Below, in pieces: positions 7,095 to 14,513 of a stretch of DNA of 18,343 nt. Origin of the DNA: SSEF01 sp964398485 (lineage in GTDB: Bacteria; Patescibacteriota; Minisyncoccia; Moranbacterales; UBA1568); the NCBI GenBank assembly GCA_964398485.1, contig CAYNMD010000018.1, forward strand, positions 1 to 18,343, in the 5' to 3' direction. The notes under the pieces are model-generated. The model did not search any database. It was not told the origin of the DNA and saw only the letters and a list, made by a program, of their open reading frames with translations. A program made the position numbers and the translations under genes. The first letter of the stretch is position 1. The number at the start of each line of letters is the position of its first letter.

Positions 7095-7124
7095 AAAAAG
7101 ACCTTCTCAAAGGTCTTTTTCTTT
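7095..7124 (+). terminator. Rho-independent terminator after nrdB
   Basis: An 11-bp perfect inverted repeat, AAAAAGACCTT/AAGGTCTTTTT, has a 4-base loop (CTCA) and ends in a T-rich tail (TTTTTCTTTATTTT). It lies 25 bases after the nrdB stop and closes the ahpC-sod-nrdAB cluster. Confidence 0.9.
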
Positions 7125-7141
7125 ATTTTCTCGAGAACCGC

Positions 7142-7147
7142 TATACT
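7142..7147 (+). promoter_or_regulatory. Likely -10 element before the pilin-transglycosylase gene
   Basis: TATACT stands 15 bases before the ATG at 7163. The matching -35 is poor (TTCTTT at 17 bases) and overlaps the T-tail of the nrdB terminator. If it is used, the mRNA would start around 7154 and have a leader of only about 9 bases, nearly leaderless. Confidence 0.4.
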
Positions 7148-7162
7148 AAAGTAAAATTCTCT

Positions 7163-8719
7163 ATGCAAAAAATACTCACCTTTCTCATTTCTTCTTCGTT
7201 TCTTCTGATGGTCTTTCAATCTGCTTCAGCTGGTACGCTACCAGATGGCCCAATAACTACCTACACTACAGCTCAATGTGAATCACAGAAAAATAGTGGC
7301 GGGCAAGGCGGGGAGTGCCGTTTTCGGGCTACGCCATGGACAGATGGCTGTGGCACCAGCAGTGACCAATTCGTAGGGTTTTGTGATTCAAATTCCTATG
7401 GTTGCTGTGTCCCCACCACCAATGTTGGTACGGTAACCACCCCTGACCAATGCAGCGCCAGCGGAGGAACCTGTTCTACTGCTGTCGATGCTAACTGTTA
7501 CAAATTCAATACTGATCCAAATATTAAATACGATCCCATAGGCTATTGTGATGGCACTACTCAGCAAGTAGCCTGCTGCAAGGCGGGAGCTGCCAATGGA
7601 GGAACCGGGCCTGGAACTGATTATTACTGTCAAAATACTCTCAAGGGAAGCTGCTTTCAAAAATCTCAAGGATGTACCAATGGTGGTACACAACTGGGAG
7701 ACTGTCTAACAGATGCGGGTGGCGCTGCTAGAATCTGTTGTAGCGCCCCATCATCAGGAGCTGCCAATGTAGGGAAGCTCAACTATACTTTGCTGGAGTC
7801 AATTCCTGGACAAGACGGGGTCTCTGGAGATCTCTCTCTTTATCTGAAAAAACTGTACAATTTCACCTTCTGGGCCATAGGAGTAGCAGCTCTCTTTATG
7901 CTTACGGTAGGAGGATTTATGTATGTCACAGCTGCTGGGAATACCTCTCGAATAAGTACGGCCAAGACTATTATCACTGATTCCCTCTTGGGTATCGTAG
8001 TAGCTCTCTTTGCTTGGCTTTTTCTGTACATCATTAACCCTGATCTTACCGAAGGGTTAGCACTTCCTAATACTGCTTCAACACCAGTGACGGGGGGAGG
8101 GGGCGGTACTCCCGCAACTCCCATCCCAGGGCCAGTTTCAGCCTCTTGCACTGATCCGGCAGCAATGAAGGCGAGTCTGAGCAGTGGAGGAACAGTGTGC
8201 TCTGGCACCTGCCAAAGGGGAAAGTGTACTTTTGACGACAAGGTTCTCTCAGCTATTGACCAAGTCTCTAGCGAAACAGGCGTCGATAAGAGAATCATCA
8301 AGGCCATTATCTGCCAAGAATCAGGTGGCAACGTTACTGCTCACGCCTCTGATGGTGGCTGCGGCCTCATGCAAATTACCAACTCGGCTTGGGCCGGTAG
8401 CGCTACCTGTCCACCAGAAATTCTCGTTCCACTTAATAATATTCGTCAGGGAGTAGCTCTCTACAAAGGAAAGCTCAGCGCTGTTTCTGGTTTTACCTAT
8501 GATGGTGGAATCAATACTCAACACATGACCTTCGCTGCCTATAACTGTTGTGCCAATGGTGATAACCCCAATAGCCAAAGTGTGAGCTGTGCTACTAGTG
8601 ACGGCTGGGCTAAACTCCCCAAATGGGCCTGTCCTATCGATCCTGGCGCTGGAACATTCAATATGTGTAAGGTTAAAAATTATGCGTGCGATGTAGAAAT
8701 CTGCTCCTGGCTCTACTAA
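7163..8719 (+). CDS. Secreted Cys-rich, VirB2-like pilin-domain protein with C-terminal lytic transglycosylase
   Basis: This 518-residue protein has four parts. A signal peptide occupies residues 1-23 (cleavage after SASA). Three six-cysteine modules follow at 39-82, 97-139 and 156-193, each ending in CC. Then comes a two-helix pilin-like segment, TM about 234-256 and 272-292, with IPG before it and NPDL after it, resembling CPR type IV secretion pilin (VirB2/TrbC-like) proteins. A Gly-rich linker leads to an SLT/goose-lysozyme-type lytic transglycosylase domain (about 355-510) with catalytic E385 in CQESGGN, GLMQIT (401-406) and AAYN (458-461). This domain cuts glycan strands of peptidoglycan. 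Positively charged R263 and K268 lie between the helices, so both ends should be outside the cytoplasm. The C-terminal domain also carries many cysteines, fitting an oxidised location. It is first in a probable three-gene unit. Domains are seen; the role of the fusion is not known. Confidence 0.85.
   Translation: MQKILTFLISSSFLLMVFQSASAGTLPDGPITTYTTAQCESQKNSGGQGGECRFRATPWTDGCGTSSDQFVGFCDSNSYGCCVPTTNVGTVTTPDQCSASGGTCSTAVDANCYKFNTDPNIKYDPIGYCDGTTQQVACCKAGAANGGTGPGTDYYCQNTLKGSCFQKSQGCTNGGTQLGDCLTDAGGAARICCSAPSSGAANVGKLNYTLLESIPGQDGVSGDLSLYLKKLYNFTFWAIGVAALFMLTVGGFMYVTAAGNTSRISTAKTIITDSLLGIVVALFAWLFLYIINPDLTEGLALPNTASTPVTGGGGGTPATPIPGPVSASCTDPAAMKASLSSGGTVCSGTCQRGKCTFDDKVLSAIDQVSSETGVDKRIIKAIICQESGGNVTAHASDGGCGLMQITNSAWAGSATCPPEILVPLNNIRQGVALYKGKLSAVSGFTYDGGINTQHMTFAAYNCCANGDNPNSQSVSCATSDGWAKLPKWACPIDPGAGTFNMCKVKNYACDVEICSWLY
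7745..8106 (+). repeat. 362-bp perfect direct repeat, copy 1 (pilin-domain cassette)
   Basis: Every base from 7745 to 8106 matches 9177 to 9538, with an offset of 1432. The left edge is a C/T difference at 7744/9176 within CCSAP; the right edge is a T/C difference at 8107/9539 inside a G-rich tract. It covers residues from the Ala-Pro after the last CC of module 3, through both membrane helices, to the start of the Gly linker. Synonymous sites are identical too. Confidence 0.99.
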
Positions 8720-8731
8720 AAACTACCCTGT

Positions 8732-8752
8732 CTGAATTGATTCAGGTATACT
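8732..8752 (+). promoter_or_regulatory. Palindrome and -10-like TATACT before the pilin-peptidase gene
   Basis: The 55-base gap contains a perfect inverted repeat CTGAA-TTGA-TTCAG (8732-8745), followed one base later by TATACT (8747-8752). There is no good -35 at the expected distance and no T-run after the hairpin, so it is not a typical terminator. It may be an operator beside a weak promoter that lets the second gene be expressed on its own. The ATG follows 22 bases after TATACT. Confidence 0.35.
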
Positions 8753-8774
8753 GGACAAAGAGTGACGTTTACTT

Positions 8775-10058
8775 ATGTCCACACACAAAAATATATTCTG
8801 GTTCTCTTTTGTGCTCTCCGTTTCTTTTTGGTTGCAGACCCCTCTTGGACTAGCCCAAGAACGATTGCCTGAGGACACTGCAGCCGCCTGTGCTGCCGCC
8901 GGGGGTAGCTGCCAATCAAACGATGCTAATTGTAACAAAATTGGTGCCAGTGCTGGAAAGCAGTATGATCTCCTCGGATATTGTGATGGCTCGGCTCAGC
9001 AGACTAGTTGCTGCAAAATAAAAGCCTCTTCAACAGGACCAGGGACCGATGATTACTGCCAAAATACCCTCAAGGGAACCTGTTTTAACATGCAGGAAGG
9101 CTGCAAAAATGGCGGTGATCAGATTGGGGCTTGTAGCGTTATAGCCAACATCAATTCCCCTCGCATTTGCTGTAGTGCCCCATCATCAGGAGCTGCCAAT
9201 GTAGGGAAGCTCAACTATACTTTGCTGGAGTCAATTCCTGGACAAGACGGGGTCTCTGGAGATCTCTCTCTTTATCTGAAAAAACTGTACAATTTCACCT
9301 TCTGGGCCATAGGAGTAGCAGCTCTCTTTATGCTTACGGTAGGAGGATTTATGTATGTCACAGCTGCTGGGAATACCTCTCGAATAAGTACGGCCAAGAC
9401 TATTATCACTGATTCCCTCTTGGGTATCGTAGTAGCTCTCTTTGCTTGGCTTTTTCTGTACATCATTAACCCTGATCTTACCGAAGGGTTAGCACTTCCT
9501 AATACTGCTTCAACACCAGTGACGGGGGGAGGGGGCGGCGGGGGTGGAGTTCCAGCTCCGGCTGATGCTAAAGCGGCTGCCCAGGCTATTCTCGCTGGCG
9601 GAACCGGTATCAGCCTCAATAGTTCCGGGAGCTGCGCTACAACTAATGGCACCGCTGTTTCCCCACAATTCACTCTCGAACAGGTAGCCAATGGGCAATC
9701 GGTTACTCGTTGCATGAATGGCTGCCCTGCAAAAGGAGCCTGCACCCAGACAACTTCCCTCAATACCCAGATGCTCCTCGCCATGATTGAGGTGGCCCGT
9801 ACGTATCCCTTTACCGTCACCAGCATCACTGGGGGAAGTCATTGTGAAGCCGGCATCCCTGGATGCAAAGGATTAAGTTCTCACTACGCAGGAAATGCGA
9901 TTGATATCACTACCCCTAACAAGAGTAGTTGGCCAGCAATTGTAAGCGCTTTTCGTAAGGCCGGATCTGATAATGGCCAAACCTTCTGCGACTACAACGG
10001 CACCCCTCTCCCATCAGATCGCTGCAATGAGGCCAATCATATTCACATTGCGTTCTAG
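8775..10058 (+). CDS. Secreted Cys-rich, VirB2-like pilin-domain protein with C-terminal M15-type peptidase
   Basis: This 427-residue paralogue of the upstream gene has a different C-terminal enzyme. A signal peptide (about 1-27, cleavage near GLAQ) precedes two six-cysteine modules (C39 to C80 and C95 to C133, each ending in CC). The pilin-like two-helix segment (TM about 174-196 and 212-232) is identical to that of the upstream protein from residue 135 to the linker. An eight-glycine linker leads to a domain with SSHYAGNAIDI (H370, D377) and NHIHIAF (H422, H424). That matches the SxHxxGxAxD and HxH zinc motifs of the M15/VanY D-Ala-D-Ala carboxypeptidase fold, which cuts peptidoglycan stem peptides. 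Similar motifs occur in endolysin peptidases, so the exact bond cut is open. Both ends are predicted to face outside. The next gene starts 12 bases after the stop, so they are almost certainly co-transcribed. Confidence 0.85.
   Translation: MSTHKNIFWFSFVLSVSFWLQTPLGLAQERLPEDTAAACAAAGGSCQSNDANCNKIGASAGKQYDLLGYCDGSAQQTSCCKIKASSTGPGTDDYCQNTLKGTCFNMQEGCKNGGDQIGACSVIANINSPRICCSAPSSGAANVGKLNYTLLESIPGQDGVSGDLSLYLKKLYNFTFWAIGVAALFMLTVGGFMYVTAAGNTSRISTAKTIITDSLLGIVVALFAWLFLYIINPDLTEGLALPNTASTPVTGGGGGGGGVPAPADAKAAAQAILAGGTGISLNSSGSCATTNGTAVSPQFTLEQVANGQSVTRCMNGCPAKGACTQTTSLNTQMLLAMIEVARTYPFTVTSITGGSHCEAGIPGCKGLSSHYAGNAIDITTPNKSSWPAIVSAFRKAGSDNGQTFCDYNGTPLPSDRCNEANHIHIAF
9177..9538 (+). repeat. 362-bp perfect direct repeat, copy 2 (pilin-domain cassette)
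   Basis: This is the second copy of the sequence at 7745-8106, with no mismatch or indel. The protein regions before it (the last six-cysteine module) are clearly homologous but diverged at both DNA and protein level. The regions after it are unrelated enzymes. The right edge lies in a G-rich tract with runs of 6, 5, 2, 5 and 2 Gs (9524-9547). Confidence 0.99.
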
Positions 10059-10070
10059 TATTGTTTGATT

Positions 10071-11216
10071 ATGCTCAAAAAAATCTTTTGGATTTCCCTC
10101 GGTTTTTTTCTGCTCACCTTAGTTTTTCTAGGAGTATACGAGTTCGCCTTCAAACACAACACTTTGAATCCAGTGGCTGATCCAGAGAAAAAAGCTCAGT
10201 CAACAAAAAAAGAGATTGCTTCCGAGGAGGACATCGCTCGGACGCTCGCTTTCGAAAACTTTCTCAGTGAACCTATCGCTTTCCCGGGGACAGAGACGAA
10301 TCATCTCTTTTACTATTCCACTCGAGATAGGCAACTCAAGCGAATTAGTTACGATCAGAAAGAGACAGGGATTCTCATGCGACAACTCTCTGGTGAAGTC
10401 AAAAGACTGGTCTGGTCTCCTCTCTACACAAGCGCTCTGGCACTCCTAGAGCAGGATGGGAAAATGCTTTGGCATTACCTAGATTTTCGCAATCAAACTC
10501 AGCTTCCACTAAAGCCAGAGATGTCCCGTCTCTCATGGAACACTCTTGGTGATAGCATCTTCTATCAGTTCACTGATCCTGGTACAGGCGCCACCTCTCT
10601 CAATATGGCTAATTTTGATGGGAGCAATTGGAAAAAACTTGTGGATCTTGAAAAGGGGGATTATTTTCTTACTGCTATTCCCCAATCAAGCCGATTAGCA
10701 TTCTGGAATAAGCCAGATGGTTTTACCGAAGGAAGGTTAGAGAGTCTCAGTATGACAGGGGACGGACGAAAGGTTATTGTCACTGGTAAATTTGGCAGCG
10801 ACTATCTTTGGTCGCCCGATGGACACGCTGTACTAGTTGGGAATACTGAATCCAAGGGGTCCCCCGTTCCTGTAATCGGTATTGTTGATGAGAATGGCAA
10901 TAACTATCGCGATCTCCGTATCCCAACTCTTATCAATAAAATAGTCTGGAGCCGGGACAATCAAACCCTCTATTACGCCCAACCAGGCGCCTTTCCCTCG
11001 GGAACGATCCTTCCAAACGACTACTATGGAAAGCCTCTATTCACTCAGGACACGTTCTGGAAGGTAAACATCAAGACCGGGAAAAGGGAGCGTCTCATTC
11101 CCCTCAACGAAATGAATCAGGCGTTTGATGCAACCAGCCTCTTCCTCGCTCCAGATGAGACAAGTCTCTTCTTCATTGATCGTGAGAGCAGTAAGCTCTA
11201 TCGAATTAGTCTCTAG
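10071..11216 (+). CDS. Membrane-anchored beta-propeller (TolB-like) protein of unknown function
   Basis: I do not recognise a specific gene. The 381-residue product (ATG at 10071; a TTG two codons upstream is less likely) starts with LKKIFWIS and a single membrane helix at about 4-25. A charged linker follows (about 30-55), then a domain of about 320 residues with repeated WD40/TolB-like blades: VWSPLYTSALALL, SWNTLGDSIFY, LWSPDGHAVLVG, VWSRDNQTLYYA and LAPDETSLFFID. These repeats fit a six- or seven-bladed propeller facing the outside. It has no cysteine-rich module or enzyme motif. Its gap of only 12 bases from the pilin-peptidase gene suggests it acts with those proteins, for example as a scaffold or binding partner; this is inference. 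It ends 4 bases from the stop of the convergent glycan operon. Confidence 0.75.
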   Translation: MLKKIFWISLGFFLLTLVFLGVYEFAFKHNTLNPVADPEKKAQSTKKEIASEEDIARTLAFENFLSEPIAFPGTETNHLFYYSTRDRQLKRISYDQKETGILMRQLSGEVKRLVWSPLYTSALALLEQDGKMLWHYLDFRNQTQLPLKPEMSRLSWNTLGDSIFYQFTDPGTGATSLNMANFDGSNWKKLVDLEKGDYFLTAIPQSSRLAFWNKPDGFTEGRLESLSMTGDGRKVIVTGKFGSDYLWSPDGHAVLVGNTESKGSPVPVIGIVDENGNNYRDLRIPTLINKIVWSRDNQTLYYAQPGAFPSGTILPNDYYGKPLFTQDTFWKVNIKTGKRERLIPLNEMNQAFDATSLFLAPDETSLFFIDRESSKLYRISL

Positions 11217-11220
11217 CGAT

Positions 11221-12465
11221 CTACAGAGTCGACTTCTTACTTTCCCATCCCTGATACAAAGCCCAAATTAGGCCAAAAATTCCCCACCAGCCAAGAGAGG
11301 GATAATTATCAAAATAGGGAGTGTCTACTACGCCAGCCAGAAGCCAGTATGCCACGAGGCTGACATAGAGAGCTGCCAATGGACGATTAGACTCTGTTTT
11401 CAAGAGGAATAGTGCCTTTTTTATGCCTATCCAGACACAAACAACGAAAGCTGCAAGGCTTGTGACCCCTCCAGCAAGTAGCACGGCCAGAAAAAGGTTG
11501 TGTGGTTCTGGTGCTGCCCATTCCAAGTAAGGCCGGTAATAGGACTGATATGAGAGATAGACTGATTGGAATTGCCCTATGCCTATGCCCCAAGGGAAAT
11601 TTTCCACGGCTGCTCGGCTTGCGACCGTCCAAATCATTATTCGTGAAGAAAGAGATGACCGTTCGTCTAGATTAAGTAACGATTGGAATTTTTCCGTTGA
11701 ATATTCCTGAGCCACCCAAATTATAAAACAAGACAATATTCCTATTATTCCCAAAATAAAGAGTTTCTGATTTACTGGTTTCCTCAGAAAAGATATCAGA
11801 AGAAATCCTGCTGCGAATACCGCGCCCATCACACCATAGGATCTCGTTAACGTTATAAGAAGAAAAATGCCGAGAAGTGGTATTCCAAAAAAGAAAAGCT
11901 TCTGAAAAGAAGGGGCTGTTGACCGACTTCCAGAATATATCCCCAAGAGAACGCCCGGTCCCAAAAGAAAAGCTAATTGGTTGGGGGAATCGTACCAAGC
12001 AGATAAGCGTCCATCATAGGTACTATCGCCACTAAAAACCCAGACTACTGCCAAGGCTGCCGCAGCCAACAACCCACTATACCAAAAAGATAAAACAAAT
12101 TCGTGCTCCCCTAGAGAGGACACACTCCACCGTAACAGAACAGCAAAGAGAAGCGGTAGTAGCACGAAACTTTTTACAAGACCAAGGGCGTGATACGGGA
12201 GGTGGTTAAATAGAAAAGCTGCCGTTATACCAACCATAAAAACTCCTAACCAGACGATGATTTTCTTATCAAAAGAAGTCCAGTGTCCAAATTTTTCTTG
12301 TCGGAAAAGAAACTCTCCAAAAAAAAGGCCTAGAAGAACCAATAAAAAGAGCTCTCCTCCATAAAGAGGGAGGGAGGGTATCAATCTGAAGTTAGCCAGT
12401 GGAAAGAACAAAAAAATCCCTCCCGCGAGCCATAATTTCCAAGAGAAGTTCATAACTAACCTCAT
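11221..12465 (-). CDS. O-antigen ligase/polymerase family membrane protein (second copy)
   Basis: This 414-residue integral membrane protein has about 11-12 hydrophobic helices. It belongs to the Wzy_C/WaaL family of glycan polymerases and ligases, which move lipid-linked glycans on the outer face of the membrane. Visible hallmarks are the LTRSYGVMGA helix and the large outer loop before the late helices, with SSRIMIWTVA, GIGIGQFQSVY and a conserved EPHNLFL histidine. Its ATG overlaps the TGA of the preceding gene by 4 bases (ATGA), so the two are probably translationally coupled. It is the last gene of the operon and ends 4 bases from the convergent propeller gene. Whether it acts as the polymerase, or as a ligase to a lipid or protein acceptor, cannot be decided from the sequence. 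Confidence 0.82.
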   Translation of the reverse strand: MRLVMNFSWKLWLAGGIFLFFPLANFRLIPSLPLYGGELFLLVLLGLFFGEFLFRQEKFGHWTSFDKKIIVWLGVFMVGITAAFLFNHLPYHALGLVKSFVLLPLLFAVLLRWSVSSLGEHEFVLSFWYSGLLAAAALAVVWVFSGDSTYDGRLSAWYDSPNQLAFLLGPGVLLGIYSGSRSTAPSFQKLFFFGIPLLGIFLLITLTRSYGVMGAVFAAGFLLISFLRKPVNQKLFILGIIGILSCFIIWVAQEYSTEKFQSLLNLDERSSLSSRIMIWTVASRAAVENFPWGIGIGQFQSVYLSYQSYYRPYLEWAAPEPHNLFLAVLLAGGVTSLAAFVVCVWIGIKKALFLLKTESNRPLAALYVSLVAYWLLAGVVDTPYFDNYPSLGWWGIFGLIWALYQGWESKKSTL

Positions 12466-13730
12466 TGTATCTCAAAAGAAGATTTCTTTGTGGTTTTTGT
12501 TGCGCCAAAAGCAATAAAAAGGGAAAGAACAATAGCTACATGGGTAGAGAAAAGTGGCGTCTCGAAGAAAGAATGTACTATATAGGCTGCTAATCCGGCG
12601 GCAACTCCTAAAGAGAGCCCTTCTCCTCTCGCTAGTGTCCTGGAAAGACTTCCCAGAAAGGCCGCGCCGAGAAACCAGCCAAAAAAGAAAAGAGCTACCA
12701 AACCGGCCTCAACAGCTATATCAAGATACAAATTATGTGCGTAGTATGGGAAATGCGCTCCTTGAAAGGGAAAAATGTACTCCGCATATTGGCCAAGTCC
12801 CATACCAAGCCATGGGGAAACTATGATATTACTCAATGCCATTTGCCAAAGCTGGAAGCGATCTAGGCTGGAGGCATCATCTAAAAGAAAGCTGGAAATA
12901 AACCGTCTTATGGCCGGCCAAAGTATTACTATCAAAACTGGGACTAGTCCTACGAGAAAGATCCATTTTCTATCCCAATTCCCTCGTCTCAGTGAAATAC
13001 CCAAAAAAATTACTGCCCCCGCTAGAAGGCCCATGTATCCTCCACGGGAGAATGTTAGGAGATCTGTCAAAATAAGCACTAATCCAGCCAAAAGCCAGTA
13101 CCATTTTCGAGTGTCAAGGAAAAGTCCACAGGCAGTAAAGCCAACCATCCCAAAAAAATAAGCAGCTACGTGAGGATCGGGAAAAAAAGCTGTAGCCCTA
13201 AGCCATGTTTCTCCACCAATAGCCACAAAAATACTCGGGAAAGACGCTACTCGTTCAGCTAATGTTTGGCCAAGGAAGGGCGGGAGTATCTGCTGTGTTA
13301 GAAGCTCAAACATTCGGTTTGTTCCCAGCCAAAATTGGAGAGAAAATAGTCCGAGAGCCGCAAAAGCACTCACAACGCCGCCCCAGACTAAAGCCTTAAA
13401 TAAAGAGTACTCATGCCCTTGATAGATCAGGGTGCTCCAGACAATAACCAGTGGATATATACCCATCAAGAATACAAGTTTACGAAGCCAATCCCCAGAC
13501 AAATCTGGCTGTAAAAGAAGACTCAGCCCGATCCATCCAAGAAATCCAATGAGTGGAAGAAAAATATCTCTTGATATGGCTATCGAGCTTGCTCTGATAC
13601 AAAATAATACCCCCCAAAGGACAAGGAGAATGGCACTCATCACTCGTGCCAATGGCAGTTCAAAACCGAGCAAAGGGATAGCCATCTGAAAAGGGAGTAG
13701 CGCTAGAAGAATAAGTCCAAAATAATGCAT
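12462..13730 (-). CDS. O-antigen ligase/polymerase family membrane protein (first copy)
   Basis: This 422-residue membrane protein of the Wzy_C/WaaL family has about 11-12 hydrophobic segments. It shows a TFSRGGYMGLLAG helix, an outer-loop block with SSLDRFQLWQMAL, SPWLGMGLGQYAEY and YYAHNLYLDIAVEAG, and a charged cytoplasmic C-terminus (TKTTKKSS). It likely polymerises or transfers lipid-linked glycans outside the cytoplasmic membrane. It follows a GT2 glycosyltransferase gene with a 3-base gap and overlaps the next, paralogous gene by 4 bases. Sequence similarity to that neighbour is limited to the family motifs, so the pair is an old duplication or two separately acquired enzymes, and division of labour (polymerase plus ligase) is plausible. 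Confidence 0.83.
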   Translation of the reverse strand: MHYFGLILLALLPFQMAIPLLGFELPLARVMSAILLVLWGVLFCIRASSIAISRDIFLPLIGFLGWIGLSLLLQPDLSGDWLRKLVFLMGIYPLVIVWSTLIYQGHEYSLFKALVWGGVVSAFAALGLFSLQFWLGTNRMFELLTQQILPPFLGQTLAERVASFPSIFVAIGGETWLRATAFFPDPHVAAYFFGMVGFTACGLFLDTRKWYWLLAGLVLILTDLLTFSRGGYMGLLAGAVIFLGISLRRGNWDRKWIFLVGLVPVLIVILWPAIRRFISSFLLDDASSLDRFQLWQMALSNIIVSPWLGMGLGQYAEYIFPFQGAHFPYYAHNLYLDIAVEAGLVALFFFGWFLGAAFLGSLSRTLARGEGLSLGVAAGLAAYIVHSFFETPLFSTHVAIVLSLFIAFGATKTTKKSSFEIQ

Positions 13731-13733
13731 ATG

Positions 13734-14513
13734 TTAATGAAACATCATTCGGTGGGCTAGTTTTAATAGCCAAAATTCCCAGACTGGTCGATACTTTGAA
13801 AAGTAATGTTCTTGACTTCGATAATACACCCTCTTCTGCTCCTTCTTTTCAGTATGGCTAGACCCGCCAAGATGTTTTACCTGAAAGAACGGTGTTCTCC
13901 AAACTTCCCCACCAGAAAGCTTTGCCCTATGGCAAAGATCAACGTCTTCAAAATACAAGAAAAAATTTTCATCAAAACCACCAAGCATGCTAAAAAAATC
14001 TCTTTTCACCACTAAAGCAGCTCCACTAACCCACTGAGGGAAGTCGAATGTTTTTCGGCACCAGTATGGTTTTTTGGGGAAACCAAAAAACAACTTGTCT
14101 GCAATACGCCAAATATTTGGGAATTTTCCCGAGCTCCAGGCCTCTTCGTGTAAATTTGCTCCAACAAGTCCTACTCCCCCTATAGATTGAGGTCTTGATT
14201 TCAGGATCAATTCTAGCCCTTTTATCGATCCCGAGAGATATTCTGTATCTGGATTCAGAAAAAAAAGATAGTCGCCACGAGCAACACGACTACCCTCATT
14301 ACAAGCAGCACCAAAACCAACATTAGGGAGATTAATAAGCCGAAAAGGATGTTCCTTTGCCAATCGATCCAAAACAGCCTGTTCATTTTTATCATTGTTT
14401 ACCACAACAAATTCTGCCTCAGAAAAAACTCGCTGCCACGAGCAAAGAGCGCGGGTAAGGTGTTTGGCACTTTGATAATTGACAAAAATAAGTGAAAATG
14501 TCGGATCAGTCAT
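13734..14513 (-). CDS. GT2-family glycosyltransferase (rhamnosyltransferase-like)
   Basis: This 259-residue cytoplasmic-face enzyme transfers a sugar from a nucleotide donor to a lipid-linked glycan. It has the GT-A fold of family 2: SLIFVNYQSAKHL at the N-terminus, VVVNND (37-41), the NVGFGAACNEG block (64-74), the metal/nucleotide motif NPDTE (87-91), a WVSGAALVVKR block and the acceptor-site motif FLYFEDVDLCHRA (185-197), with the likely catalytic base in ED at 189-190. The pattern is that of the WbbL/COG1216 group, often rhamnosyltransferases, but the sugar cannot be assigned. It lacks the C-terminal membrane helices of some GT2 enzymes. Its start overlaps the end of the preceding GT2 gene by 8 bases. 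Confidence 0.88.
   Translation of the reverse strand: MTDPTFSLIFVNYQSAKHLTRALCSWQRVFSEAEFVVVNNDKNEQAVLDRLAKEHPFRLINLPNVGFGAACNEGSRVARGDYLFFLNPDTEYLSGSIKGLELILKSRPQSIGGVGLVGANLHEEAWSSGKFPNIWRIADKLFFGFPKKPYWCRKTFDFPQWVSGAALVVKRDFFSMLGGFDENFFLYFEDVDLCHRAKLSGGEVWRTPFFQVKHLGGSSHTEKKEQKRVYYRSQEHYFSKYRPVWEFWLLKLAHRMMFH

Noticed and set aside
6431..7219. 262-codon open frame on the minus strand opposite nrdB
   Set aside because: It is antisense to nrdB and crosses the terminator; the protein is unlike any family I know and is best explained as a shadow of nrdB codons.
8732..8745. Hairpin between the two pilin-domain genes as a terminator
   Set aside because: The stem is only 5-6 bp and no T-run follows; an operator or chance palindrome is more likely.
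7745..9538. Insertion sequence or transposon as the cause of the 362-bp repeat
   Set aside because: There are no terminal inverted repeats, no target duplications and no transposase; the repeat is fully inside two reading frames and in phase.
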